A stretch of 22,564 nucleotides of DNA from Gammaproteobacteria bacterium (GCA_017577365.1 PKRJ01000058.1:1-22564); one strand, 5' to 3'. Shown: positions 14,556-22,515, numbered from the stretch's first letter. The notes: generated by a model from the sequence alone, not told the origin. Numbers and translations: made by a program.

Positions 14556-14668
14556 TCTCGTTCTCGGTAAGAACGACGGCCGGCGATCGGCCGACGCATT
14601 CGCGGCGCCCTTCGAGCGCGGGCCGATCCTGACGGCGGCCGTGATCTGTAGTATGTTCCCGCGTCGAG

Positions 14669-15187
14669 ATGGCCAGCCGTTTTCGTATCCGCGTCAATGG
14701 CCGGGCGCATACCGTGCGCGCCGAGCCCGATACGCCTCTGCTCTACGTTCTCACGAACGATCTCGAGCTCAAAGGTCCGCGCTTCGGTTGCGGGCTCGCG
14801 CAATGCGGCTCGTGCTCCGTGCTGATCGACGGCGTAGAGCGCCGGTCATGCGTCACGCCCATCGCGACGGTGGAAAACGCGGAAATCACGACGCTCGAAG
14901 GCTTGACCCGATGGTTCGCGGCGAAACGCGGACTTTCCGCCGTGCCGGATCTTCATCCCGTTCAGCAGGCGATGCTCGACGAGCAGGCGCCGCAGTGCGG
15001 CTATTGCTACAACGGAATGATCATTAAAGCGGCGGAATTGCTCGAGCAGAACGGGGATCCGAGCGACGCGGAGATCCGCGCCGCGATGAACGGGCATCTC
15101 TGCCGCTGCGGCACGTATCCGCGCATCGTCAACGCGATCAAGCGCGCGGCACAGACGATGCGCGCCTCCCCGGAGGATCGCGAATGA
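14669..15187 (+). CDS. molybdenum hydroxylase small subunit, [2Fe-2S] protein (IorA-like)
   Basis: A 172-residue electron-transfer subunit of the xanthine oxidase family. All eight cluster cysteines are present: C41, C46, C49 and C61 (FGCGLAQCGSC...RRSC) for the plant-ferredoxin-type cluster, and C110, C113, C145 and C147 (QCGYC...LCRCG) for the second, helical-domain cluster. Length and spacing match the alpha subunit of isoquinoline 1-oxidoreductase and the nicotinate dehydrogenase small subunit. It passes electrons from the molybdenum centre in the next gene's product to an acceptor, typically cytochrome c or quinone in this group. It overlaps the large-subunit gene by four bases (ATGA). 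The ribosome site before the ATG is weak and the start is chosen from the conserved FRIRVNG beginning. The natural substrate is not determined by sequence. Confidence 0.93.
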   Translation: MASRFRIRVNGRAHTVRAEPDTPLLYVLTNDLELKGPRFGCGLAQCGSCSVLIDGVERRSCVTPIATVENAEITTLEGLTRWFAAKRGLSAVPDLHPVQQAMLDEQAPQCGYCYNGMIIKAAELLEQNGDPSDAEIRAAMNGHLCRCGTYPRIVNAIKRAAQTMRASPEDRE

Positions 15188-17424
15188 GCGCGAGCGGCGA
15201 CGCGTTCGGATCGATCGGCCGGCGCGCGTTCCTCAAGGCCGGCGGTGCGCTCGTCGTCGGTTTCGCGATCGGCGTGCCGAGCGCGGGACGCGCGCAGTCC
15301 ACCGCTCGCGGCGCGACGGCCGGACCGCCGAACCCCGAGCTCATCGACACGTGGCTCGCGATCCATGCCGACAATACCGCGACGCTCTACATCGGCTACG
15401 TCGAGCTCGGCCAAGGCACGACGACGGCGTTGCCGCAGATCGCCGCCGAGGAGCTCGACCTCGCGCTCGAGCAGATCTCGACGGCGCAGCACGATACGAA
15501 CGTGACGCCGAACCAGGGCGGCACGTACTCGAGCGCGTCGATCGCCCGCGGCGGACCGCAAGTGCGGCGCGCCGCGGCCGAGGCGCGCCGCGTGCTGCTC
15601 GAGCTCGCCTCGGAGCGGCTCGGCGTGCCCGTCGAGCGGTTGCGCGTCGAGAACGGCGTCGTCACCGCCGAAGGCACGAATCGTTCGGTCACGTACGGCG
15701 AGCTCGTCGGCGGGCGGCTCTTCGAAGTGCCCTTCACGGGCGAGGCACGACCCAAGTCGCCGGACCAATACAAGCTCGTCGGCAAGCCCGCGCCGCGCAA
15801 GGACCTGCCGGCGAAGGTCGCAGGCACCTACACGTATATCCAGCACCTTCGCCTTCCCGGCATGCTGCACGGCCGCGTCGTGCGCCCGCGCGGGCAACGC
15901 GCCTACGGCGCGGGCGCGCGCGTGGTCGGCGTCGACGAGTCGTCGATCGCGCATATCGAAGGCGCGCGCGTGCTGCGCAAGGGCGATTTCCTCGGCGTCG
16001 TCGCGCCGAACGAGTGGGCCGCGGTGCGCGCGGCGCGCGAGCTGAAAGTTTCGTGGGACGACAGGCCGAGTCTGCCGCCTTTCGACCGGCTCTACGAGAC
16101 GATGCGCGCCGACGAGACCGACGACACCGTCGTGCTCGAGCGCGGCTCGGTCGCCGAGGCGTTCGCGTCGGCCGCGCATCGCGTGACGTTCTCGTCGCGC
16201 TGCCCGTATCAGGCGCACGCCACGTTCGCGCCGAACTGCGCGCTCGCGGACGTCAAGGCCGATTCCGCGCTCGTGATCGCGCCGACGCAGGACGCGTACG
16301 GCACCCGCCGCACGCTCGCGGCGCTGCTCGGCCTGCCCGAGGACAAGGTCCGCGTGCAGTACTGCGAGAGCTCGGGCACGTACGGGCACAGCTGCTACGA
16401 CGACGTCGCGCAGGCCGCGGCGCTGATGTCGCAGCTCGCGGGCGCGCCGGTGCGCGTGCAGCTCATGCGCTGGGACGAGCACGGCTGGGACCCGTACGGC
16501 CCGGCGCACGTCGGCGAGGTGCAGGTCGCGGCCGACACGAACGGCAAGCTCGTTGCGTACGAGTATCACGGCTGGCATCACAACTGGAGCCTGATCGAGA
16601 CGTCACAGCAGCTCGCCGAAGGCACGGAGCCCGCCGAATGGCCGTTCCTCGTGTCGCAGCAAGTGAGCCCGCAGAACTGCGGCGCGATGTACGCGATCGA
16701 GAACCTCAAGCTCGTGAACCATCGGCTGCGGACCGCGAAATACTTGCGCTGCGGCTGGTTGCGCTCGCCGCTCGACTTGTCGCTGTCGTTCACGTCCGAG
16801 CAGGCGATCGACGAGCTCGCGTACCGGCTCGGCGAGGATCCGTGCGAGTTCAGGCGGCGCAACATCGCCGACGAGCGTTGGCTCGGCGTGCTCGACGCCG
16901 CGGCGCGAGCGGCGAGCTGGACGCCGCGTCCGGCGCGCGCGGATCGGAACGACGGACCCGTCGTCCGCGGGCGCGGCATCGGGCTCGGCACGCATCTCGC
17001 GTCGTGGGGCGGCGCGGTCGCGGAGATCGCGGTGAACAAGCAGACCGGGCACGTCGCGATCGAGCATCTTTACGGCGCGATCGACGCCGGGCTCGTCGTC
17101 AATCCCGCGATCGTCGAGGCGCAGATCATGGGGCAGCTCGTGCAGACGGCGAGTCGCATGCTGTTCGAGGAGGTCACGTTCGACGAGCGCGGCGTGACGA
17201 GCCTCGACTGGAACGGCTATCGGGTCATCCGTTTCGAGGAATGTCCCGAGATCACGCCCGTGATCGTGCAGCGGCTCGATCAGCCGTATTCGGGCGCGGG
17301 CGAGGAAGTGATGGCGGCCGCGGCCGCCGCGATCGCGAACGCGTTCTTCGACGCGACCGGCGTGCGCATGACGGAATACCCGTTCACGCCTCGCCGCGTG
17401 CTCGCCGCGCTGTCTTCCGCGTGA
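15184..17424 (+). CDS. molybdenum hydroxylase large subunit, Tat-exported (IorB-like)
   Basis: A 746-residue molybdopterin-binding catalytic subunit of the aldehyde/xanthine/isoquinoline oxidoreductase family. The ATG at 15184 has GGAGG seven bases upstream. A Tat signal is clear: RRAFLK (13-18), a hydrophobic segment and a likely cut after GRAQS. The N-terminal half has GYVELGQGTTTALPQIAAEELD and QGGTYSSASI, typical of the IorB type. The C-terminus has YSGAGEEVMAAA with the probable catalytic glutamate Glu707 and AIANAFFDATGVR. The family hydroxylates N-heterocycles or oxidises aldehydes using water oxygen. No FAD subunit, cytochrome c or XdhC/MobA-like maturation gene is next to it, as is common for Ior types. 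It converges on the AraC gene 42 bases away. The exact substrate is unknown; aromatic degradation is suggested by nearby ligAB. Confidence 0.93.
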   Translation: MSASGDAFGSIGRRAFLKAGGALVVGFAIGVPSAGRAQSTARGATAGPPNPELIDTWLAIHADNTATLYIGYVELGQGTTTALPQIAAEELDLALEQISTAQHDTNVTPNQGGTYSSASIARGGPQVRRAAAEARRVLLELASERLGVPVERLRVENGVVTAEGTNRSVTYGELVGGRLFEVPFTGEARPKSPDQYKLVGKPAPRKDLPAKVAGTYTYIQHLRLPGMLHGRVVRPRGQRAYGAGARVVGVDESSIAHIEGARVLRKGDFLGVVAPNEWAAVRAARELKVSWDDRPSLPPFDRLYETMRADETDDTVVLERGSVAEAFASAAHRVTFSSRCPYQAHATFAPNCALADVKADSALVIAPTQDAYGTRRTLAALLGLPEDKVRVQYCESSGTYGHSCYDDVAQAAALMSQLAGAPVRVQLMRWDEHGWDPYGPAHVGEVQVAADTNGKLVAYEYHGWHHNWSLIETSQQLAEGTEPAEWPFLVSQQVSPQNCGAMYAIENLKLVNHRLRTAKYLRCGWLRSPLDLSLSFTSEQAIDELAYRLGEDPCEFRRRNIADERWLGVLDAAARAASWTPRPARADRNDGPVVRGRGIGLGTHLASWGGAVAEIAVNKQTGHVAIEHLYGAIDAGLVVNPAIVEAQIMGQLVQTASRMLFEEVTFDERGVTSLDWNGYRVIRFEECPEITPVIVQRLDQPYSGAGEEVMAAAAAAIANAFFDATGVRMTEYPFTPRRVLAALSSA

Positions 17425-17466
17425 CGCGCGGCGCGAGCGCACCGATTCGGTCGCGGACCCCGGCGC

Positions 17467-18354
17467 TCAACCCGCCGACGTGCCGCTGCGGCGCCGATAC
17501 TGTTTCGGCGTCATGCCCATCCGCCGTTTGAAGAAGCGCGTGAAATAGCTGGGCTCCGAGAAGCCCAAGCCCGCCGCGACGTCGGCGATGGACTTGTCGG
17601 TATAGGCCAGCTCGCGGCGCGCCGAGAGCAGCACGCGATCGTGGATCAGCTCGAGCGCCGACGATCCGCTCCGCTCGCGGCAGATCGCGTTCAGGTGCGC
17701 GGGCGAGATGCCGAGCGCCTTCGCGTAATCGGCGACGGCCCAGCCTTCGCGGTGACGCGCCTCGACGAGCGCCGAGAACCGCTCGAAGTGAACCGCGCTT
17801 CGGCTGGCGCTCTCGGCCGTGCCGGTCGGCCGGCTCTGCCGAGCGAGCCAGATCGCGACCGCCCTCACGAGGCTCTCGAGTAACGCCTCCTTCAACGGAC
17901 GGGACTTCGCGTATTCGTCGTCGATGCGGGCGAACAGGCCGTGCAGATACTCGCGGTCGTCGCCCGCGTCGAAGACCGCGGGCTCGGCGAAGAGCGCCGC
18001 CTGCCCGCCGAGCTGCCTGCGCAGGTCGTGCACGAGCGCGGAAGCGATCGACAGCGCGAAGCCGTCGCAGTCCTGCCCCCATTCGAATTCGTGCACGCAG
18101 AGCTCCGGCACGACGGCGACGCACGGCGCGACGAGCTCGAACGGCTCGCCGTCGAAACGCCCGACGCCGGCGCCGCCGGCGAGCCAGAAGAGCTGCGCAA
18201 GGCTCGAATGCCGATGAGGGCGGATGCGGAACGCGTGGAGCCGCGTCCGCTCGATCAGCGGCTCGCTGTGCAGCAGCGCGGACGTCGACCACTCCGCCGC
18301 GTCGCCGTAGAACGCGACGGTCGGCACCGCGCCGTGACGGGAATCAACTTTCAC
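17467..18354 (-). CDS. AraC-family transcription regulator, PobR/HpaA-like
   Basis: A 295-residue regulator. The N-terminal cupin-like effector domain (about 30-110) includes RIRPHRHSSLAQLFWLAGG, characteristic of the group that activates 4-hydroxybenzoate or 4-hydroxyphenylacetate genes. The C-terminus (about 195-290) carries two helix-turn-helix units: VADYAKALGISPAHLNAICRE and SIADVAAGLGFSEPSYFTRFFKRRMGMTPKQYRRR, the standard AraC signature. It is divergent from ligA with 118 bases between the two starts, the classic layout for a regulator of the neighbouring catabolic operon. An aromatic acid such as protocatechuate or 4-hydroxybenzoate is the plausible effector, by inference. It converges with the molybdenum hydroxylase gene. 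I see no strong ribosome site before the ATG. Confidence 0.9.
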   Translation of the reverse strand: MKVDSRHGAVPTVAFYGDAAEWSTSALLHSEPLIERTRLHAFRIRPHRHSSLAQLFWLAGGAGVGRFDGEPFELVAPCVAVVPELCVHEFEWGQDCDGFALSIASALVHDLRRQLGGQAALFAEPAVFDAGDDREYLHGLFARIDDEYAKSRPLKEALLESLVRAVAIWLARQSRPTGTAESASRSAVHFERFSALVEARHREGWAVADYAKALGISPAHLNAICRERSGSSALELIHDRVLLSARRELAYTDKSIADVAAGLGFSEPSYFTRFFKRRMGMTPKQYRRRSGTSAG

Positions 18355-18380
18355 GCCCGGTTTCGGATTTCCGCAATTCC

Positions 18381-18401
18381 GCGAAAAGTACCATTTTTCG
18401 C
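18381..18401. promoter_or_regulatory. dyad GCGAAAA-N7-TTTTCGC in the araC/ligA gap
   Basis: Exact 7-base arms (18381-18387 and 18395-18401) flank GTACCAT, 26 bases upstream of the AraC start and 72 upstream of ligA. Nearby half-repeats of TTCCGC (18369-18381) add to an operator-like cluster in an A/T-richer patch. It could bind the AraC regulator or another repressor. Confidence 0.42.
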
Positions 18402-18472
18402 CCGATTTGTCCCTACGAAATCGCCAGAGATCAGCGGAAAGTCTTATTCGCCTAGGACAGCAGAGACCGGCA

Positions 18473-18874
18473 ATGGTTTGGCGGAAACACGATTACGACA
18501 AGATTCCCGGCACGTATGTGTTCGACGGGAAGCACGCGCATTCGGCGTACAACCTGAACAAGCTGCTGTTCTCGTTCAACAGCGAGGAGAACCGCCGCGA
18601 GTTCGCCCGCGACAAGGCCGCCTATGCGGACAAGTACGGCCTGACGCCGGAGCAGAAGAAGGCGCTGCTCGAGGACGACTTCCTCGGCTTGCTGCGGATG
18701 GGCGCGAACATCTACTACCTCGCGAAGCTCTGCGTCCCGCGCGGCTTCACCGTCCAGCATGCCGGCGCGGCGTTCCAGGGCATCACGCCCGACGAGTTCA
18801 AGGCGAAGCTCGCGCAGAAAGGCGAGGGCCTGATCGAGAAGCTCGAGCGCGTAGGAGGATACTGGAATGGCTAG
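18473..18874 (+). CDS. ligA: protocatechuate 4,5-dioxygenase alpha (small) subunit
   Basis: A 133-residue all-helical subunit that caps the active site of the extradiol ring-cleaving enzyme. Diagnostic segments are KIPGTYVFDGKHAHSAYNLN (10-29), LLFSFNSEENRREF, FLGLLRMGANIYYLAKL and VQHAGAAFQGITPDEF, giving a length near the 139 residues of Sphingobium LigA. The start at 18473 puts the conserved region near the N-terminus; an upstream ATG at 18407 adds 22 residues lying in the regulatory gap. The gene overlaps ligB by eight bases, so the two subunits are translationally coupled. It is divergent from the AraC/PobR-like regulator. The ribosome site is weak, which may be compensated by activation of transcription. 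Gallate or methylgallate dioxygenases are related alternatives, but separate A and B subunits favour LigAB. Confidence 0.91.
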   Translation: MVWRKHDYDKIPGTYVFDGKHAHSAYNLNKLLFSFNSEENRREFARDKAAYADKYGLTPEQKKALLEDDFLGLLRMGANIYYLAKLCVPRGFTVQHAGAAFQGITPDEFKAKLAQKGEGLIEKLERVGGYWNG

Positions 18875-19709
18875 AATCGTCGGCGGCGTGACGACATCGC
18901 ATATCCCGGCGATCGGGAACGCGATGACCGAAGGGCTCGAGAACACGCCGTATTGGAAGCGCTTCTTCGACGGCTACGAGCCGGTCAAGCGCTGGCTCGA
19001 GGACGTCAAGCCCGATATCGCGCTCGTCGTCTACAACGACCACGGCCTGAACTTCTTCCTGAACAACATCCCGACGTTCGCGATCGGCTGCGCCGACCGC
19101 TACGACAACGCGGACGAAGGCTGGGGACTGAAGACCCTCGCGAGCTTCGAGGGCGACGCGCAGTTCTCGTGGCATATCGCCGAATCGCTGGTGGAGCAGC
19201 ACTTCGACATCGCCACGTGCCAGGAGATGCTCGTGGATCACGGCTTCGTCATCCCGATGGCGCTGATGTGGCGGCATCTCCCGAAATGGCCGGTCAAAGT
19301 GATCCCATTCGCCGTGAACACCGTGCAGCATCCGATTCCGACGGCGCGCCGCTGCTACCAGCTCGGCAAGGCGCTGCGCAAGGCGATTGACTCCTATCCG
19401 GAGGATCTCAAGGTCGTGATCTTCGGCACGGGCGGCATGTCGCACCAGCTCCAGGGCGAGCGCGCGGGCCTGATCAACGTCGACTACGACCTGAAGACGA
19501 TGGAGAGCGTGATCAGCGATCCCGAGTGGCTCGCGCGGCAGACCACGTCGGAGATCATCGAGAACGCGGGCACCGAGGGCGTCGAGATCATCATGTGGCT
19601 CGTGATGCGGGGCGCGCTCGACGATCAGGTGAAGGTCGTTCACAAGCACTACCACACGCCGATCTCCAATACGGGCGCCGGCGTGCTCGTGCTGCAGAAC
19701 GCCGCATAG
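18867..19709 (+). CDS. ligB: protocatechuate 4,5-dioxygenase beta (catalytic) subunit
   Basis: A 280-residue class III extradiol dioxygenase subunit that opens protocatechuate between carbons 4 and 5 to 4-carboxy-2-hydroxymuconate semialdehyde. The ATG follows AGGAGG by eight bases. Residues matching those described for Sphingobium LigB are present: iron ligands His12 (TTSHIPAIGNA), His59 (YNDHGLNFF) and Glu240 (GTEGVEIIMW), with the catalytic base His193 (GTGGMSHQLQGERAG). The two-residue shift against His61, Glu242 and His195 is constant after the first ligand. It is about 20 residues shorter than the Sphingobium protein. A good terminator lies 13 bases past its stop, so ligAB is a two-gene unit. 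Dehydrogenase, hydrolase and aldolase genes of the 4,5-pathway are not in the window. Confidence 0.94.
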   Translation: MARIVGGVTTSHIPAIGNAMTEGLENTPYWKRFFDGYEPVKRWLEDVKPDIALVVYNDHGLNFFLNNIPTFAIGCADRYDNADEGWGLKTLASFEGDAQFSWHIAESLVEQHFDIATCQEMLVDHGFVIPMALMWRHLPKWPVKVIPFAVNTVQHPIPTARRCYQLGKALRKAIDSYPEDLKVVIFGTGGMSHQLQGERAGLINVDYDLKTMESVISDPEWLARQTTSEIIENAGTEGVEIIMWLVMRGALDDQVKVVHKHYHTPISNTGAGVLVLQNAA

Positions 19710-19721
19710 TCTCCCCCAACA

Positions 19722-19765
19722 GCGCGGCGCGGCTCCCCCTGCCGTGTCCGCGCTTTCTTTTTCTC
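19722..19765 (+). terminator. intrinsic terminator after ligB
   Basis: GCGCGG (19722-19727) pairs with CCGCGC (19748-19753), extended by an inner GC stem with one bulge, and is followed at once by TTTCTTTTTCTC. It starts 13 bases after the ligB stop. This is the most convincing Rho-independent terminator in the window. Confidence 0.78.
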
Positions 19766-19829
19766 CCCCGCGGTTCCCCCGCAGTTTCAAGATTCCTTGG
19801 GGGAATAAGAGTCCGCTCGCCGAAAGTGA

Positions 19830-19835
19830 TATAAC
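19830..19835 (+). promoter_or_regulatory. possible -10 box of the lactamase-fold/esterase unit
   Basis: TATAAC lies 62 bases before the start codon in an A/T-richer stretch after the ligB terminator. There is no good -35 at 16-18 bases, so this is tentative. Confidence 0.25.
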
Positions 19836-19897
19836 GGCGCCTGTGCGCGCGGCCAACGGAGAATGACCCTGCCCGGCGCTGAGGGAGGAGACTTCGA

Positions 19898-20746
19898 ATG
19901 AGAACCACGGCACTGATGACGGGCGCCGTCCTCGCGGTTTCTTTGGCGGCGACGTCGGCCTACGCCCAGGGCGGCTTCGGCCCCCAGGAGATGACCCGGT
20001 ACCAGGTCAAGGAGAACATCTACACGATCCGCAACGCCGGGGCCGGTAACGTGATCATGCTCGTCGGCGAAGAGGGTGTCGTGCTGATCGACGACAAGTT
20101 CCCTCAGGACCACGATGCGATCATGAAGCTCGTGCGCGAGGTGACGGATGCACCCGTGCTGTACGTCATCAACACGCACATGCATCCGGACCACGTCGGC
20201 GGCAATCCGGCGATGAAGGACATCGGCGCGGCGATCGTCTCGTCGGAGAACGCACGCCGCATCATGGCCGAGCGCGGGACGCCGGGTCTCGCGAACATCG
20301 CGATGCGCGATTACCTGCGCATCTATCTCGACGAGATGCCGATCGACCTCTACTACTTCGGCCGCGGTCACACCGACGGCGATATCGTCATCCACCTGCC
20401 GACGGAGCGCATCGTCATCACGGGCGACCTCTTCGCGTTGTACGGCCCGTATCGCGCCGTGATCGACTACAGCGCCGGCGGCAGCCTGCGCGACTGGCCG
20501 CGCACGCTCGAGCGCGTCCTGCAGCTCGATTTCGATCTCGTGATCCCGGGCCATAGCGGCCCGACCGATCGCGCGAACATCGAGGGCTATATCGACTACC
20601 TCACGCGCACCGCGCAGATGGTGCGCGAGATGAACGCGCAGAACCGCTCGCGCGAAGACATCCAGAAGATGCTCGAGTCCGAGTTCAACTGGGGCCGGCT
20701 CGAGATGATGGTCGGCCTCGACGGCGTGATCTCCGAGATGCGGTGA
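19898..20746 (+). CDS. exported metallo-beta-lactamase-fold hydrolase
   Basis: A 282-residue periplasmic enzyme. GGAGGAG precedes the ATG by about seven bases. A Sec signal peptide is clear (MRTTALMTGAVLAVSLAAT, cut after AYAQ, residue 24). Metal ligands are THMHPDH (His94, His96, Asp98, His99), GRGHTDGD (His158), ITGDLF (Asp177) and IPGHSGP (His219), giving a complete binuclear zinc site. The overall pattern (YTIRNAGAGNVIMLVGEEGVVLIDDKF early, THMHPDHVGGN) is that of the large MBL-fold group annotated as cyclase-, lactonase- or quinoprotein-relay-like hydrolases; true beta-lactamase activity is not indicated. The gene has its own upstream region after the ligB terminator, and the carboxylesterase gene begins 56 bases downstream, so the pair is probably one operon of exported hydrolases. 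The substrate is unknown. Confidence 0.88.
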   Translation: MRTTALMTGAVLAVSLAATSAYAQGGFGPQEMTRYQVKENIYTIRNAGAGNVIMLVGEEGVVLIDDKFPQDHDAIMKLVREVTDAPVLYVINTHMHPDHVGGNPAMKDIGAAIVSSENARRIMAERGTPGLANIAMRDYLRIYLDEMPIDLYYFGRGHTDGDIVIHLPTERIVITGDLFALYGPYRAVIDYSAGGSLRDWPRTLERVLQLDFDLVIPGHSGPTDRANIEGYIDYLTRTAQMVREMNAQNRSREDIQKMLESEFNWGRLEMMVGLDGVISEMR

Positions 20747-20802
20747 TTTACGCGGAATGGCGCCGCCCCGCGCGGCGCGGATTCGCGGTTGCAGGGGGGA
20801 GC

Positions 20803-22386
20803 ATGTCCAGATCGACGAAACTGCTCGTGCTCGCGACCGCGGGCGCCGTGTTCGCGCTGCCGGCGGCGGCGCAGATCGGGACCGCCGAGGTCACGGGCGG
20901 TGTGGTCGAAGGCGTGACCGCCGACGGCGTCACGTCCTTCAAGGGCATTCCGTTCGCCGCTCCGCCGGTCGGCGAGCTCCGCTGGCGCGCGCCGCAGCCG
21001 CTTACGCCTTGGGACGGCGTGCGTCGCGCGGATGCGTTCGGCCCGAGCTGCATGCAGGCCGAAAGCATGATGGCCTTCCTCGGCGCGCCGCCGCTGATCA
21101 GCGAGGACTGCCTGTATCTCAACGTCTGGACGCCGGCGCGGAACGCGAACGAGCGCCTGCCGGTCATGGTCTGGATCTACGGCGGCGGCTTCGCCGCGGG
21201 CTCGACGGCGTCGCCCGCGTATGACGGCACCGAGCTCGCGAACAAAGGCGTCGTCCTCGTCAGCATCGCGTACCGCGTCGGCGCGTTCGGCTTCCTCGCG
21301 CATCCCGAGCTTTCGGCCGAGAGCGGTACCGGTTCCGGCAACTACGGCCTGCTCGATCTGATCGCCGGCCTCGAATGGGTCCGCGACAACATCGCGGCGT
21401 TCGGCGGCGATCCGGGCAACGTCACGATTTTCGGCGAGTCGGCCGGAGGCTATGCCGTCAGCATGCTCGCCGCCTCCCCGCTCGCCGCGGGCCTGTTCCA
21501 CAAGGCGATCTCGGAGAGCGGCGCGTCGTTCGCGCCGCCGCGCACCGGAGCGCTCGCGACCGGCATGAACATGGCGACGCTCGCGGTCGCGGAAGCGGAG
21601 GGCAAGGCGTTCCTCGAGCGGCTGGGCGCGACGAACATCGCCGCGGCGCGCGCGCTCGACGCCGCGGCGATTCAGCAGGCGCAAGGGCCCGGCCTCGGCA
21701 CCGGATTCTGGCCCGTGGCCGACGGTCACGTGCTGCTCGGCGACTCCTACGAGCTCTACGCGCAGGGCCGCTTCAACGACACGCCGATCCTGATCGGCAC
21801 GAACTCGGACGAAGGCGCGCTCTTCGTTCAGCAGGCACAAGTTTCGCCCGCGGATTTCGAGGCACAGGTGCGAGCGCAGTTCGGCGAGCGAGCCGACGCG
21901 ATTCTCGCCGCGTATCCGCACGGCACGCCCGCCGAGGCGAGGCGAGCCGCGAAGAACGTGCAACGGGAAGCGCTCTTCGCGTGGCCGACGTGGGCTTGGG
22001 CGCGGCAGCACGATCGCTACGGCGAGAACCCGGTCTACGTCTACTACTTCGACCACCGCACGCCGCAGACGCCGGAAGGCGCGAACCACGCGGACGAGAT
22101 CCGCTACGTGTTCGGCACGCTGACGAGCGCCGGCGGTCTCGGCGAGCCGCGCCCGGCCGACCTCGCGATGTCGGAGCTCCTGATGGGCTATTGGGTCAAC
22201 TTCGCGAAGACGGGCGATCCGAACGGCCCGGGTCTGCCGGCATGGCCCGCGTTCGATGCCGACGAGCAGCGCGTGCTCGTCTTCGACGAGGCGACGAGCG
22301 CGCGGCCGATCCCGAACCTGCGTGAGCTCGAAGCGATGGACGAATACTTCGCGTGGCGACGGGAGCAGGCCGCGCGCCCGGAGTGA
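20803..22386 (+). CDS. exported type-B carboxylesterase
   Basis: A 527-residue alpha/beta hydrolase. The start at 20803 has AGGGGGGA just upstream and gives an immediate signal peptide (hydrophobic 7-20, cut after PAAAQ). A GTG at 20743 overlapping the previous stop would add 20 residues and bury the signal, so I reject it. The catalytic triad is visible: Ser213 in FGESAGG, Glu337 in GTNSDEGA and His429 in GANHADEI. The oxyanion loop is YGGGF (126-130) and the family signature EDCLYLNVW is at 101-109, with Cys83 and Cys103 probably disulfide-bonded as expected for an exported protein. The length is normal for the family. It hydrolyses carboxylic esters, possibly plant or aromatic esters given ligAB nearby, but this is inference. 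A strong hairpin ends the unit. Confidence 0.93.
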   Translation: MSRSTKLLVLATAGAVFALPAAAQIGTAEVTGGVVEGVTADGVTSFKGIPFAAPPVGELRWRAPQPLTPWDGVRRADAFGPSCMQAESMMAFLGAPPLISEDCLYLNVWTPARNANERLPVMVWIYGGGFAAGSTASPAYDGTELANKGVVLVSIAYRVGAFGFLAHPELSAESGTGSGNYGLLDLIAGLEWVRDNIAAFGGDPGNVTIFGESAGGYAVSMLAASPLAAGLFHKAISESGASFAPPRTGALATGMNMATLAVAEAEGKAFLERLGATNIAAARALDAAAIQQAQGPGLGTGFWPVADGHVLLGDSYELYAQGRFNDTPILIGTNSDEGALFVQQAQVSPADFEAQVRAQFGERADAILAAYPHGTPAEARRAAKNVQREALFAWPTWAWARQHDRYGENPVYVYYFDHRTPQTPEGANHADEIRYVFGTLTSAGGLGEPRPADLAMSELLMGYWVNFAKTGDPNGPGLPAWPAFDADEQRVLVFDEATSARPIPNLRELEAMDEYFAWRREQAARPE

Positions 22387-22403
22387 TCGCCGGCGGAATC
22401 CGA

Positions 22404-22432
22404 GCGGGCGCCGTTCGATGAACGGCGCCCGC
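22404..22432 (+). terminator. perfect 13-bp hairpin after the esterase gene
   Basis: GCGGGCGCCGTTC and GAACGGCGCCCGC pair without mismatch around a 3-base loop, beginning 17 bases after the stop codon. The following GTCATCCTCGCCTC has only scattered T, so termination may be imperfect or Rho-assisted. Confidence 0.6.
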
Positions 22433-22462
22433 GTCATCCTCGCCTCTCGAGACTACAGTTCG

Positions 22463-22480
22463 CCCCCCTCCCCCCTCTCC
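22463..22480. other. pyrimidine tract C6-T-C6 (purine tract on the minus strand)
   Basis: Two runs of six C separated by one T (22463-22475), then TCTCC, form a mirror-symmetric homopyrimidine tract; the minus strand reads G6-A-G6. Such a tract may adopt triplex or quadruplex-like forms. It has no coding frame across it that I support. Confidence 0.4.
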
Positions 22481-22515
22481 GCGACCTGCTGCATCTGTCT
22501 CTTTTACACCTCTCC

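Noticed and set aside
15007..16581. 524-codon minus-strand frame opposite the molybdenum hydroxylase genes
   Set aside because: It shows shadow composition with no motif, and crosses the iorA/iorB junction.
17425..17466. Possible bidirectional terminator between the molybdenum hydroxylase and AraC genes
   Set aside because: Only ACCGA-T-TCGGT is paired, with a one-base centre that cannot form a loop, and no T-run.
19898..20746. Reading the MBL-fold protein as an antibiotic-resistance beta-lactamase
   Set aside because: The metal motif is shared by the whole superfamily, and no feature specific to class B beta-lactamases was seen.
20743..20802. GTG start for the carboxylesterase overlapping the preceding stop codon
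   Set aside because: The overlap looks like coupling, but the downstream ATG has AGGGGGGA and begins a proper signal peptide.
20596..22437. 613-codon minus-strand frame opposite the lactamase-fold and esterase genes
   Set aside because: It spans two real genes and a hairpin, is Arg-rich and has no domain. Both sense genes have signal peptides and complete active sites.
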